This document shows, piece by piece, positions 18,753 through 28,256 of a stretch of 64,000 nucleotides of DNA. A program made the position numbers and the translations under genes. Under the pieces are notes generated by a model. It was not told where the DNA came from and did not search any database. It saw only the letters and a list, made by a program, of their open reading frames with translations. This stretch comes from Rhizobium sp. SL86 (GTDB lineage Bacteria > Pseudomonadota > Alphaproteobacteria > Rhizobiales > Rhizobiaceae): contig NZ_JAPPRJ010000001.1 in the NCBI RefSeq assembly GCF_026672545.1, positions 1,680,001 through 1,744,000 of the forward strand, written 5' to 3'. Position 1 is the first letter of the stretch. The number at the start of each line of letters is the position of its first letter.

Positions 18753-19985
18753 ATGACCGTCCAAGGCAATCCGCCAGCTGGCCCCGTTGCACCGTTCACC
18801 TCCGGTTTGGCCGGCGGATCGAACCAGGTGCGCGTTCGCGCCTACAACGAGAGGCTCGTGCTGTCTCTGGTGCGGATGTACGGCTCGTTGTCGAAAGCCG
18901 ACATCACCCGGGCGAGCGGGCTTTCCGCCCAGACCGTCTCCGTCATCATGCGGGCGCTCGAAAAGGATGGGCTTCTTCTGCGCGGCGAACCGCAGCGCGG
19001 CAAGGTGGGCCAGCCTTCGGTGCCTTTGCGGCTTAATCCGGATGCGGTGTTTTCCTTCGGCGTAAAGATCGGCCGGCGCAGCGCCGACGTCGTGCTGATG
19101 GATTTTGTCGGCAAGATCCGCCTGCAGGTGCGCCAGACCTATGCCTATCCGAAGCCGGAGCAGATCATCACCATCATCATGTCCGGCATCGAGCGGCTTG
19201 AGGCGCAGATGTCGGAGGAACAGCGCATACGCATTGCCGGTGTCGGCATCGCCGCGCCCTTCGAACTGTGGAACTGGGCGGAGGAAGTGGGTGCGCCGCC
19301 GGGCGCCATGGACGAATGGCGCGGTTTCGACATGCAGGCCGAGGTTGCCGCGCGTGTCCGTCACGCCGTCTATCTGCAAAACGACGCGACCAGTGCCTGC
19401 GGGGCCGAACTCGTCTTCGGCGTCGGGCCTTCTTATCCGGATTTCGTCTATTTTTTCATAGGCTCCTTCATTGGCGGCGGCATCGTCCTGAACTCCGCCG
19501 TGTTTTCCGGTCGCACGGGAACGGCGGGCGCGCTGGGGCCGCTGCCGGTGCGCGGCAAGAACGGCGAAAACCGCCAGCTTCTCGATATCGCCTCGATCTT
19601 CGTCCTGGAAAAACTGCTTCTGGAGCGCGGTATCGATCCGCAGCCGTTGTGGTATTCCGCCAATGACTGGGTGGATTTCGGCGAACCGATGGAAATCTGG
19701 ATCCGCGATACGGCCGAAGCACTGGCCCAGGCGATCGTCGCGGCCGCCTCCGTCATCGATTTCGGCGCGGCCGTGATCGACGGTGGTTTTCCCGCCTGGG
19801 TGCGCCGGCGCATCGTTGCGGCGACCGTCGAGGCGGTGTCGCGGCTCGACCTGCAGGGTGTCATCATTCCCGACATCATCGAAGGGGCGGTCGGCGCCCA
19901 GGCCCGCGCCATCGGCGGGGCGAGCCTGCCGATCTTTGCCCGTTATCTTACCGACCAGAGTGTCTTGTTCAAGGAGCTTGCGTAA
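18753..19985 (+). CDS. frcR: ROK-family transcriptional regulator of the frc genes
   Basis: This is a 410-residue NagC/XylR-type ROK protein. It has an N-terminal winged HTH (about residues 25-80, 'LSKADITRASGLSAQTVSVI') and then the sugar-kinase-like fold with 'GIAAPFELW', 'NDATSACGAELVFG' and 'FIGSFIGGGIVLNS'. The metal-binding cysteine cluster of classic ROK proteins is not evident. The ATG at 18753 has AGGGAGG 7 bases upstream; a GTG at 18747 is too close to it. It is divergent from frcBCA and overlaps the mutarotase gene by one base, so sensing of fructose or a derivative is inferred. The symbol is by context. Confidence 0.8.
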   Translation: MTVQGNPPAGPVAPFTSGLAGGSNQVRVRAYNERLVLSLVRMYGSLSKADITRASGLSAQTVSVIMRALEKDGLLLRGEPQRGKVGQPSVPLRLNPDAVFSFGVKIGRRSADVVLMDFVGKIRLQVRQTYAYPKPEQIITIIMSGIERLEAQMSEEQRIRIAGVGIAAPFELWNWAEEVGAPPGAMDEWRGFDMQAEVAARVRHAVYLQNDATSACGAELVFGVGPSYPDFVYFFIGSFIGGGIVLNSAVFSGRTGTAGALGPLPVRGKNGENRQLLDIASIFVLEKLLLERGIDPQPLWYSANDWVDFGEPMEIWIRDTAEALAQAIVAAASVIDFGAAVIDGGFPAWVRRRIVAATVEAVSRLDLQGVIIPDIIEGAVGAQARAIGGASLPIFARYLTDQSVLFKELA

Positions 19986-20413
19986 TGCTGAAGGGCATCA
20001 ACCCCATTCTCAGCCCGGATCTTTTGGCGACATTGCGCGCCATGGGGCATGGCGATGAAATTGCCATCGTGGATGGAAACTATCCGGCGCTGGAGCATGC
20101 CCGCCGGCTCGTGCGGCTGGATGGCCACGCCCTGATCCCGGTGCTCGATGCGATTCTCTCCGTCATGCCGATCGACGATTTCGTGCCGGAGGCGATCTTC
20201 CGGTCGACCAAGGGCAAGGAGCGCGACACGCTCGATCCGGTGCATGAAGAGATCATAACGTGCTGCGCAAAACACGAGCCGAACCAGGCGGTCGTACCGC
20301 TTCTGGGACCGGATTTTTATCCGCGGGTCAAGGCGGCCCACACGGTGGTGCAGACCGGCGAGCCACGGCTTTATGCCAATGTCATTTTGAAAAAGGGCGT
20401 AATCTATCCTTAG
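19985..20413 (+). CDS. RbsD/FucU-family sugar mutarotase
   Basis: This is a 142-residue protein of usual family length. It has 'MLKGINPILSPDLL' at the start, 'MGHGDEIAIVDGNYPA' with the conserved His and Asp, and 'RLYANVILKKGVI' with the C-terminal Tyr/Asn. These enzymes speed interconversion of sugar anomers or ring forms after import. FucU is closer than RbsD by the start pattern. The ATG overlaps the frcR stop (TAATG), so it is translationally coupled to the regulator, an arrangement that ties it to the Frc sugars. Confidence 0.85.
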   Translation: MLKGINPILSPDLLATLRAMGHGDEIAIVDGNYPALEHARRLVRLDGHALIPVLDAILSVMPIDDFVPEAIFRSTKGKERDTLDPVHEEIITCCAKHEPNQAVVPLLGPDFYPRVKAAHTVVQTGEPRLYANVILKKGVIYP

Positions 20414-20427
20414 TCGCGTAAAGCGTA

Positions 20428-20463
20428 CCGGCGCACTGGCGGACCTGCGCCGGATCATTTTTT
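20428..20463 (+). terminator. Terminator of the frcR-mutarotase operon
   Basis: CCGGCGCA (20428-20435) pairs with TGCGCCGG (20446-20453), followed by ATCA and TTTTTT (20458-20463). It lies 15 bases after the stop and is a good intrinsic terminator. Confidence 0.85.
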
Positions 20464-20472
20464 CATGAAGAC

Positions 20473-20496
20473 GGCCGGCGGAGCGATCCGCCGGCC
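20473..20496 (-). terminator. Terminator of the TRAP/uronate operon
   Basis: A perfect 10-base-pair stem, GGCCGGCGGA/TCCGCCGGCC with a four-base loop, lies 29 bases beyond the DctM stop. On the minus strand it is followed by GTCTTC and then a run of A, so the T-run is poor in that direction. The pair of hairpins ends both converging units. Confidence 0.6.
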
Positions 20497-20524
20497 TTCT
20501 GTCTGGATCTCGGAAGGATCGGGT

Positions 20525-21805
20525 TCAGCGAAACAGGCTTGGCAGCCAGAGCGACAGTGCCGGGATGTAGGTGACCGCCATCAGCACCGCGACGCTGGCA
20601 CCGAAGAAAGGCCAGATCGTCTTCATGGCTTCCCGGATGGTGATGCCGCCCACGGCGCAGCCGACGAACAGCACCGTTCCGACGGGAGGGGTGTTGAGCC
20701 CGATGCCGGCGTTCAGGATCATGATCACCCCGAAATGCACCGGATCGACACCGAAGGCCTTGACCACCGGCAACAGAACCGGCGTCGAGATGATGACGAG
20801 CGGCGCCATATCCATGAAGGTGCCGAGCAGAAGCAGGATGATGTTGATCACCAGCAGGATGATGATCGGATTGTCGGAGATTGCCCCGATCGCGCCGATC
20901 ATCAGTTGCTGCACCTGCAGGAAGGCCATCAGCCAGGCAAAGGATGCGGCGGTGCCGATGACCAATAGAACCATGGCGGTCGTGCGGACCGCACCGGTCA
21001 CCGCTTCGATGAAACCGTGCCAGTCCAGCTCCCGATAAACGAGCATGGCGACGAGGAAGGCATACAGAACCGCGATGCAGGAGCTTTCCGTGGCGGTGAA
21101 GATGCCGGAGCGCACACCACCGAAGATGATACCGATCAGCAGAATGCCCGGAAGGGCCGCCAGCAGGTAGACCAGAAGATTGGTGAAGCCGGGGAAGGGC
21201 TCGGACGGATACCCGCGGCGGCGCGCAACGATATAGGCGGTCACCATCAGTGCCAGGGCCAGCAGGAAACCGGGCAGAATGCCCGCCGTGAAGAGATCAG
21301 CAACCGAGACATTGCCGCCGGCGGCGATCGAATAGAGGATCATGTTGTGCGATGGCGGGATCATCAGCGCGATGATGGCCGAGCTGGTGGTGACATTGAC
21401 CGCATAACCGCGGTCATACCCGCGCGCCGCCATCTGCGGCACCATCAGGCCGCCAACGGCCGAGGCATCGGCGACCGCCGAGCCGGAAATGCCGCCAAAC
21501 AGCGTCGAGGCAACAATGTTGACCTGGCCGAGACCGCCGCGTAGATGCCCGACGAGACCGGCGGCGAAGCGAATGAGGCGTGCAGCGATGCCGCCGCGCA
21601 CCATCAGGTCGCCGGCGAAGATGAAAAACGGGATCGCCATCATGGCAAACACGTTCATGCCGGAATTCAGCTGCTGGAAGATGACGATCGGCGGAAGGCC
21701 GAGGTAGAACACCGTGGCAAGCGAGGCGATGCCAAGGCAAAACGCAATCGGCATGCCGATCGACATCAGGACCACGAAGGAACCGAAAAGAACTGCATAG
21801 GCCAT
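20525..21805 (-). CDS. TRAP transporter large permease (DctM type)
   Basis: This is a 426-residue integral membrane protein with about twelve hydrophobic segments and DctM-family patterns: 'GMPIAFCLGIASLATV' at the start, 'FGGISGSAVADASAVGG', 'IPPSHNMILY' and 'GLNTPPVGTVLFV' late in the chain. It moves substrate with sodium symport, together with the small subunit and binding protein. It overlaps the DctQ gene by one base (TGATG) and is the last gene of the kdgD-gci-gli-TRAP operon, so a hexuronate or aldarate substrate is inferred. Confidence 0.92.
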   Translation of the reverse strand: MAYAVLFGSFVVLMSIGMPIAFCLGIASLATVFYLGLPPIVIFQQLNSGMNVFAMMAIPFFIFAGDLMVRGGIAARLIRFAAGLVGHLRGGLGQVNIVASTLFGGISGSAVADASAVGGLMVPQMAARGYDRGYAVNVTTSSAIIALMIPPSHNMILYSIAAGGNVSVADLFTAGILPGFLLALALMVTAYIVARRRGYPSEPFPGFTNLLVYLLAALPGILLIGIIFGGVRSGIFTATESSCIAVLYAFLVAMLVYRELDWHGFIEAVTGAVRTTAMVLLVIGTAASFAWLMAFLQVQQLMIGAIGAISDNPIIILLVINIILLLLGTFMDMAPLVIISTPVLLPVVKAFGVDPVHFGVIMILNAGIGLNTPPVGTVLFVGCAVGGITIREAMKTIWPFFGASVAVLMAVTYIPALSLWLPSLFR

Positions 21806-22332
21806 CAGACGCTCTCCACACCCTGTGCCGCGGGGGCAACAGGTTCCGGTTCGGCAAGCAGGGCATCGCAGAGACGTTCGAGCGCAAAAAGCGCAATCAT
21901 GGCGCCGCCGACGATGAGTGGGATGAAGTCGACGCCACCCGGCCAGCCGAGAACGGGGATGGTGGCGGTCCAGGTGCCTCTGGCCAGAAGCACGCCGTAA
22001 TAACTCATGAAGCCGCCGAAAGCCGCCACCAGGATGAGGCTTGTGATATCCATGGCCCGCTGGACCGGTTTCGGCATGGCGTAACGGACGATATCGAGGC
22101 CGAGATGGCCGCTTTCCCTTACACCGACAGCGGCGCCGAGCAGGATGAACCAGGACATCAGGAACAGCGACAGCGGTTCGGACCAGCTTGGCGTATCATT
22201 GAGCACGTAGCGGCCGAAGACCTGCCAGCCTACGATCAGGGTCATGGCGACGATGCCGGCAGCGGCGAGATAAAGCGCAAGGCGGCTGAGGAAACCCAGC
22301 ACGGGCCTGACGCTGCGAATGAAATTCCTCAT
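21805..22332 (-). CDS. TRAP transporter small permease (DctQ type)
   Basis: This is a 175-residue protein with four membrane segments and the DctQ signature 'GRYVLNDTPSWSEPLSLFL'. It bridges the binding protein and the DctM subunit. A ribosome site (AAGGACAAGG) precedes the ATG. It lies between DctP and DctM, 81 bases after the former. Confidence 0.9.
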   Translation of the reverse strand: MRNFIRSVRPVLGFLSRLALYLAAAGIVAMTLIVGWQVFGRYVLNDTPSWSEPLSLFLMSWFILLGAAVGVRESGHLGLDIVRYAMPKPVQRAMDITSLILVAAFGGFMSYYGVLLARGTWTATIPVLGWPGGVDFIPLIVGGAMIALFALERLCDALLAEPEPVAPAAQGVESV

Positions 22333-22413
22333 TCCCTTGTCCTTTGCGCAGATGGCGCGCGTCTCGAAGAAAAAGGGGCCAGTGCGATCTGCAACTGGCC
22401 CCTGACTGGGAGA

Positions 22414-23391
22414 TTACTTGACGGCCTGGATGCGCGCGACCAAGTCCTTCATCTTCGCATCGGTGACGAACTTGTCGTAGACCGGCTTCATGGCGGCGGA
22501 GAACTCTTCCTTGTTGACGGAGATCACCTTGACGCCGCCGGCCTTGACCTTCTCTTCCGAGGCCTTTTCACGCGCCTGCCAGAGTTCGCGCATCTTGGCG
22601 ACCGATTCCTTGGCGGCCTTGCGGACGGTCTCCTGATCTTCTGGCTTCAGCTTGTCCCAGGACATCTTCGACATGACGAGCGCTTCCGGCGTCAGCGAGT
22701 GTTCCGTCAGCGAATAGTTCTTCGCGACTTCGAAATGGCGCGAGGATTCATAGGACGGCCAGTTGTTTTCCGCACCATCCACCACGCCGGTTTCCAGCGA
22801 GGAGTAGACCTCACCGAACGGCATCGGTGTCGGGTTGGCACCGAAGGCCTGCATCATGGCGATCCAGAGGTCCGACTGCTGGACGCGGATCTTCATGCCC
22901 TTCAGGTCGGCCAGCTTCTCGATCGGCTTCTTCGTGGTGTAGAAGGAACGGGCGCCGGAATCATAAAAGGCGAGACCGACGAGGCCATGCGGCTCGAAAG
23001 CCTTCAGGATGTCGTCGCCAATCGGGCCGTCCACCACCTTGTGCATGTGCTCAGTCGAGCGGAACAGGAAGGGCAGGCCGAGAACGACGGTTTCCTTGAC
23101 CAGGTTGTTGAAGGGGGCGGTGTTGACGCGGTTCATGTCGATGACGCCGAAACGCGTCTGTTCGATCGTGTCCTTCTCGCTGCCGAGCACCGAGTTGTTC
23201 ATGACCTGGATCTTGATGCGGCCCTTGGTGCGCTCGGAGACGAGCTGGCCCATGTATTTGACGGCCTCGACGGTCGGGTAACCGTCCGGATGGATGTCCG
23301 CCGAACGCAGCGTGACTTCCTGTGCCTGAGCGGTCAGTGCCGTGCTCAGTGCAAGGCCCAAAGCGAGCCCCAGTATTTTCGTCAGTTTCAT
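22414..23391 (-). CDS. TRAP transporter periplasmic binding protein (DctP type)
   Basis: This is a 325-residue protein with a signal peptide (MKLTKILGLALGLALSTALT, cleavage near AQA). DctP-family segments include 'IEQTRFGVIDMNRVN', 'KGMKIRVQQSDLW' and 'LETGVVDGAENNWPSYES'. The Arg in 'KIRVQ' normally binds the substrate carboxylate, which fits a uronate ligand. GGAGGAG precedes the ATG. It lies 50 bases after gli and in the same operon. Confidence 0.92.
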   Translation of the reverse strand: MKLTKILGLALGLALSTALTAQAQEVTLRSADIHPDGYPTVEAVKYMGQLVSERTKGRIKIQVMNNSVLGSEKDTIEQTRFGVIDMNRVNTAPFNNLVKETVVLGLPFLFRSTEHMHKVVDGPIGDDILKAFEPHGLVGLAFYDSGARSFYTTKKPIEKLADLKGMKIRVQQSDLWIAMMQAFGANPTPMPFGEVYSSLETGVVDGAENNWPSYESSRHFEVAKNYSLTEHSLTPEALVMSKMSWDKLKPEDQETVRKAAKESVAKMRELWQAREKASEEKVKAGGVKVISVNKEEFSAAMKPVYDKFVTDAKMKDLVARIQAVK

Positions 23392-23441
23392 TTTCTCTCC
23401 TCCAGTGGTTGCACCCTGGCCTCCCGCCGGGGTGCGGTTTG

Positions 23442-24323
23442 TTATGCTTTCTCCTCCTGCCAGGCAGGCAGACCGAACAGGGCTTCTGGATTTTTGACCA
23501 AAGCCATGTGGCGGGCATTTTCATCGGCAAACCAGCCGAGAACGGTATCGGTGAGGGCTGCGTCGTCCGGATAGTCCGCCTGTTCGCGGGCCAGGTTGTG
23601 CGGCCAGTTGGTGCCCCAGACGATGCGCTCCGGCGCATGGGCCGCCAGCATCGTGGCAACGGCTGCGACATCGGCGTAGTCGGGGCCGCCACTCTTCGAA
23701 CTTTCGTAGACGCCGGCAAATTTGAACCAGCAGTTCCCGCCATCGATCAGGCGGCGTGTCGCGATGACTTGCGGACTGTCGGGGGTAACACCGCAGAAGA
23801 ACTTGCCGTGATGATCGAAGACCCAGCGGGATTTCAGTTTCGCCAGCCGCGGTTCGTGATCGAGGATATTGCTGCCGTCGAACTGGATCGCGAGCATGAA
23901 GCCACGGGCCGCGGCAATCGCGTCCAGTTCCTCCAGTGCGGACAGGCCGACAGCGCCGCCTGGCAGATCCATGATCCGTAGCCCGACGACACCGGCTTCT
24001 GCCAGAACGTCGAGTTCGGCCTCGGAAATATCCGGGGCAACCGCTGCCACACCGCGGGCGACCGGTCCCATCTCCTTCAGACACGCAACGACATTGGCAT
24101 TGTCGGTCTGCTGGGCATTGCCCTGGGTGATGATGACCCGGTCGATGCCGAGCCAAGCCATGACCTCACGATATTGCTGAGGTGTCGGAAGCGCGCCGGC
24201 CGGAAGGCCCGGCCCGCCCGGCTGCGAGGGGTAACCCGGCAGATACATGTGCATCTGCGTGTCCACACTGCCCTTCGGCAGCGCGATCTTCGGTTTGCGG
24301 CCGGAAAGGGTGCGGACGAGCAT
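23442..24323 (-). CDS. gli: D-galactarolactone isomerase (amidohydrolase superfamily)
   Basis: This is a 293-residue amidohydrolase-2 protein. 'SVDTQMHMYLPG' occupies the usual N-terminal metal-motif position and 'FDHHGKFF' the mid-chain histidines. 'WGTNWPHNL' is the late strand with the catalytic-acid position. In Agrobacterium the equivalent gene next to gci and udh encodes Gli, which converts galactaro-1,5-lactone to the 1,4-lactone ahead of Gci. The start is ATG at 24323 overlapping the gci stop (TGATG). The assignment relies on resemblance and on the diagnostic neighbours. Confidence 0.8.
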   Translation of the reverse strand: MLVRTLSGRKPKIALPKGSVDTQMHMYLPGYPSQPGGPGLPAGALPTPQQYREVMAWLGIDRVIITQGNAQQTDNANVVACLKEMGPVARGVAAVAPDISEAELDVLAEAGVVGLRIMDLPGGAVGLSALEELDAIAAARGFMLAIQFDGSNILDHEPRLAKLKSRWVFDHHGKFFCGVTPDSPQVIATRRLIDGGNCWFKFAGVYESSKSGGPDYADVAAVATMLAAHAPERIVWGTNWPHNLAREQADYPDDAALTDTVLGWFADENARHMALVKNPEALFGLPAWQEEKA

Positions 24324-25459
24324 CAAGCATCCTTCATCTTGAATTCGACGAGCGCGTCACGGTTGATCTCGATGCCGAGGCCGGGGCCATTCGGGATCGC
24401 GACCACGCCGTTGACGTGTTCAATCGGGGTCTTGATCACCGCCTGGCGGAAGGGATTGTCGGTGCGATCGAATTCCAGGATCGGCTCGATCGGGTTGACG
24501 CGCACCGGGCTCGGCACCATGGCAGCCATGAACTGCAGGGCGGCGGCAATGTGGACTGCCGTTCCCCAGACATGCGGCACCACGCGTACCCCGTGGAGCG
24601 CTGCGAGATCGGCGACGCGCTTGGCTTCGGTGAAACCGCCGACGCCGGCAAGATCCGGCTGCAGGATGTCGACGCAGCGTGTTTCGACCGGTTCGCGCAT
24701 GCCCCAACGGGAATGCCAGGTTTCGCCGCCGGCCACCGGAATCGGCTGGCGGGCACGTACCTCACGATAGGCGGCAAGCTGTTCCGGCACCACCGGTTCC
24801 TCGAACCAGTCGAGGTTCAGTTCGGCTGCCGCCTGGCCGAAGCGGATCGCTTCGACGGCATCGTAGCCGTGGTTGGCATCGACCATGATGCGCATGTCCG
24901 AACCAACGGCGTCGCGGGCGGCGCGGACAACGCGCAGGTCTTCTTCGACGCCGAAGCCGATCTTGATCTTGGTGGCGTGGAAACCTTCCTTCCAGTAACG
25001 GGCGACATCGGTGGCATTGTCCTCCACCCGGTCGACCCCGTCACGCTTGAAGCTGCCGGTGGCATAGGCCCTGACGCTCTCGCGGAAACGACCGCCGAGC
25101 AGGATGGAGACCGGCACGCCGAAACGTTTGCCCTTGATGTCCCACAGCGCGATGTCGATGCCGGACAGGGCCGTCACGGTGAGGCCGCGCTGCCCCTGGT
25201 CGCGCAGCGCATTGTAGAGCTTCGCCCAGATCTTTTCGGTTTCCAGCGGGTTTTCACCGATCAGCCAGTTGGCATAGGTCGCGACGATCGCCGCATTGGG
25301 ACGGGCAGGGCCGAGGCATTCGCCCCAGCCCACCGTGCCGTCGTCGCACTCGATCTCCACCAGGATATGGGCCCGGCGATCGAAACGCATGGAGGCGCTT
25401 TCGAAGGCCACGTCCAGCTTGTGTTCCAGAAGATGGGTGCGAACTGCGGTGATCTTCAT
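24323..25459 (-). CDS. gci: Galactarolactone cycloisomerase (enolase superfamily)
   Basis: This is a 378-residue mandelate racemase/muconate cycloisomerase type enzyme, close to Agrobacterium Gci as I recall it, including the same 'MKITAVRTHLLEHKLD' start. Active-site features are visible: KxK in 'TKIKIGFG', metal ligands in 'MVDANHGYD', 'WFEEPV' and 'AGGETWHS', and the catalytic His in 'VVPHVWGT'. It opens and dehydrates galactaro-1,4-lactone (or glucarolactone) to 2-keto-3-deoxy-galactarate. It lies between kdgD and gli, 13 bases after the former. Confidence 0.9.
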   Translation of the reverse strand: MKITAVRTHLLEHKLDVAFESASMRFDRRAHILVEIECDDGTVGWGECLGPARPNAAIVATYANWLIGENPLETEKIWAKLYNALRDQGQRGLTVTALSGIDIALWDIKGKRFGVPVSILLGGRFRESVRAYATGSFKRDGVDRVEDNATDVARYWKEGFHATKIKIGFGVEEDLRVVRAARDAVGSDMRIMVDANHGYDAVEAIRFGQAAAELNLDWFEEPVVPEQLAAYREVRARQPIPVAGGETWHSRWGMREPVETRCVDILQPDLAGVGGFTEAKRVADLAALHGVRVVPHVWGTAVHIAAALQFMAAMVPSPVRVNPIEPILEFDRTDNPFRQAVIKTPIEHVNGVVAIPNGPGLGIEINRDALVEFKMKDA

Positions 25460-25472
25460 CGTGGCACTATCC

Positions 25473-26446
<974 letters not shown>

Positions 26447-26450
26447 TTAG

Positions 26451-27203
26451 TTATCTTACAAATTGGCGCTGCTCGCGCAGGAGCGCTCGATAGCGCGTCT
26501 GGCTGCCACGCAGATGGCGGCGCATGGCCTCGCGGGCCGCCTCTTCGTCGCCGGCGGAAATCGCGGTGACGATGGCGTTGTGCTCCTGCATGATGAGCTT
26601 GATATAGGCTGCCTGATCTTCCTCGCTTTCTTCGTTGCGCAGGGCCGCGCGCGGAATGATGCTTTTGCCGATCATGGCGAGGAAATCACGGAAGCGGCTG
26701 TTGTTGGTGGCTTCGGCAATGGCCAGGTGCAGGGCAAAGTCCGCTTCGCTGGTGGGTTTGCCGGCTTCCAGGCAGGCCTGCACCGCGTAATGACAGTCGA
26801 AGATCACTTCTTCCTGGGCTGGTGAGCGGCGCAGCGCCGCAAGGCCGGCGGCCTCCACCTCGACGGCGGTGCGCAGTTCGAGGAATTCGATGACGGAGGA
26901 GACGCGGGCGTGGTCGATGTTGTCGATGGACATCGGGGCGGGTGCTGCGGGCCCGGGCGGATCAAGCACGAAGACGCCGGCGCCCTGGCGGGCTTCGACC
27001 AGTCGGTCGGCCCTCAGTGCCGCGATGGCCTCGCGCACGACCGTGCGGCTGACCCCGTGCGTCTCGCCCAACTGGGCCTCGCTCGGCAGCTTGCTGCCCG
27101 GCGGAAACTGGCCCGCCGCGATCGCCTGTCGCAGCGTATCGCTGAGCCGCGACGCCAGCGTTCCGGATCCGTTGGGCATTCTGCTGTGCGTGGCCATGTT
27201 CAT
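26451..27203 (-). CDS. GntR-family (FadR/FCD) regulator of uronate catabolism
   Basis: This is a 250-residue protein with an N-terminal winged HTH (about residues 14-80; 'LPSEAQLGETHGVSRTVVRE') and a C-terminal FCD domain with metal/ligand histidines ('DFALHLAIAEAT', 'MQEHNAIV', 'MRRHLRGSQ'). The ATG at 27203 has AGAGG 7-8 bases upstream; a long upstream extension overlaps udh on the other strand and is rejected. It sits between udh and the kdgD operon, so it very likely controls both, probably as a repressor released by an aldarate or keto-deoxy-aldarate. Confidence 0.87.
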   Translation of the reverse strand: MNMATHSRMPNGSGTLASRLSDTLRQAIAAGQFPPGSKLPSEAQLGETHGVSRTVVREAIAALRADRLVEARQGAGVFVLDPPGPAAPAPMSIDNIDHARVSSVIEFLELRTAVEVEAAGLAALRRSPAQEEVIFDCHYAVQACLEAGKPTSEADFALHLAIAEATNNSRFRDFLAMIGKSIIPRAALRNEESEEDQAAYIKLIMQEHNAIVTAISAGDEEAAREAMRRHLRGSQTRYRALLREQRQFVR

Positions 27204-27281
27204 CAAGAGACCTCTTTCCCTGCCAGTCTGGACCCGGTCGGCAGGGCCTGCCGGATCGATTGTTCCCATAGCTGTACCGTG

Positions 27282-27341
27282 TTGACGCTGATCTGCCAAC
27301 ATGTATGATAAATTGATGTGGCAACGAGACAAGTTTTGTCT
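27282..27341 (+). promoter_or_regulatory. udh promoter and operator elements
   Basis: TTGACG (27282-27287) and TATGAT (27304-27309) are 16 bases apart. TGTATGATA (27302-27310), which resembles the element at the kdgD promoter, overlaps the -10. Downstream, AGACAA-GTT-TTGTCT (27327-27341) is a perfect palindrome near the expected transcript start. Either could bind the adjacent GntR regulator. Confidence 0.55.
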
Positions 27342-27366
27342 TGTCTTCGCCCCCAAGGAGGATTCT

Positions 27367-28164
27367 GTGAAGAGACTTTTGATTACCGGTGCCGCCGGTG
27401 CGCTGGGCCGTGCCATGCGCGTGCGGCTTGCCCCTTTCGCCGAGACGTTGCGCCTTTCGGACATTGCGAACCTCGGTGAGGCCGGCCCCAACGAGGAACT
27501 TGTCCAGTGCGATCTGGGCGATGCGGCCGCTGTCAACAGGCTGGTCGAGGGCTGTGATGGCATCCTGCATCTGGGCGGCATTTCGGTGGAGGACAAGTTC
27601 TCCAAGATCATGAACGCCAATCTGCTCGGGCTCTATAACCTCTACGAGGCGGCGCGTGCGCATGGCCATCCGCGCATCATTTTTGCCAGTTCCAACCATA
27701 CCGTCGGTTTTTATCGCCAGGACCAGCATATCGACACGACCGCGCCGATGCGCCCCGACGGGCTCTACGGTGTGTCGAAATGTTTCGGCGAGGCGCTGGC
27801 TCGCATGTATTTCGAGAAATTCGGCCAGGAAACGGCTTTGGTGCGCATCGGCAGCTGCATGGAAAAGCCGACCAATCATCGCATGCTGTCCAGCTGGATG
27901 TCCTATAGCGATTTCAGGCTGCTCATCGAATGCGCCTTCCGCGCGCCGATGCTGGGCTGCCCGATCATCTGGGGCGTTTCCAACAATGACAGCAAATGGT
28001 GGGACAATTCGCACGCCGCCTATCTGGGCTGGAAACCGCAGGACAACGCGGAAAGCTACCGTGCGGAACTGGATGCGACGCTCGGCAAGCCCGATCCCAA
28101 GGCAGCACTGCACGTCTACCAGGGCGGCAATTTCGTCAACGATCCGATCTTCCCGGAAGGTTGA
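27367..28164 (+). CDS. udh: Uronate dehydrogenase
   Basis: This is a 265-residue extended-type SDR with the NAD motif 'TGAAGALGRAM', 'LHLGGIS' and the catalytic Tyr/Lys in 'GLYGVSKCFGE'. It is close to Agrobacterium Udh as I recall it ('ASSNHTVGFY', 'WWDNSH'). It oxidises D-galacturonate or D-glucuronate with NAD+ to the aldaro-1,5-lactone, the substrate of Gli. The GTG at 27367 is chosen because AAGGAGG lies 5 bases upstream; a frame starting 66 bases earlier would begin inside the promoter region. It is divergent from the GntR gene and a single-gene unit. Confidence 0.92.
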   Translation: MKRLLITGAAGALGRAMRVRLAPFAETLRLSDIANLGEAGPNEELVQCDLGDAAAVNRLVEGCDGILHLGGISVEDKFSKIMNANLLGLYNLYEAARAHGHPRIIFASSNHTVGFYRQDQHIDTTAPMRPDGLYGVSKCFGEALARMYFEKFGQETALVRIGSCMEKPTNHRMLSSWMSYSDFRLLIECAFRAPMLGCPIIWGVSNNDSKWWDNSHAAYLGWKPQDNAESYRAELDATLGKPDPKAALHVYQGGNFVNDPIFPEG

Positions 28165-28212
28165 TCCGACGGTCCCCATGGGCTCTCACACAGTCCCATC
28201 CGTCCGTCGTAC

Positions 28213-28250
28213 GCCCCGGCTGCTGCCCAAGCACCGGGGCGTCTTTTCTT
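28213..28250 (+). terminator. udh terminator
   Basis: GCCCCGG (28213-28219) pairs with CCGGGGC (28234-28240), followed by GTCTTTTCTT. It lies between the converging udh and sulfite-oxidase-like genes. Confidence 0.8.
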
Positions 28251-28256
28251 GGCGGC

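Noticed and set aside
20473..20496. Considered as a repeated palindromic (REP-like) element
   Set aside because: No second copy was noticed in the window; a terminator between converging operons is the simpler reading.
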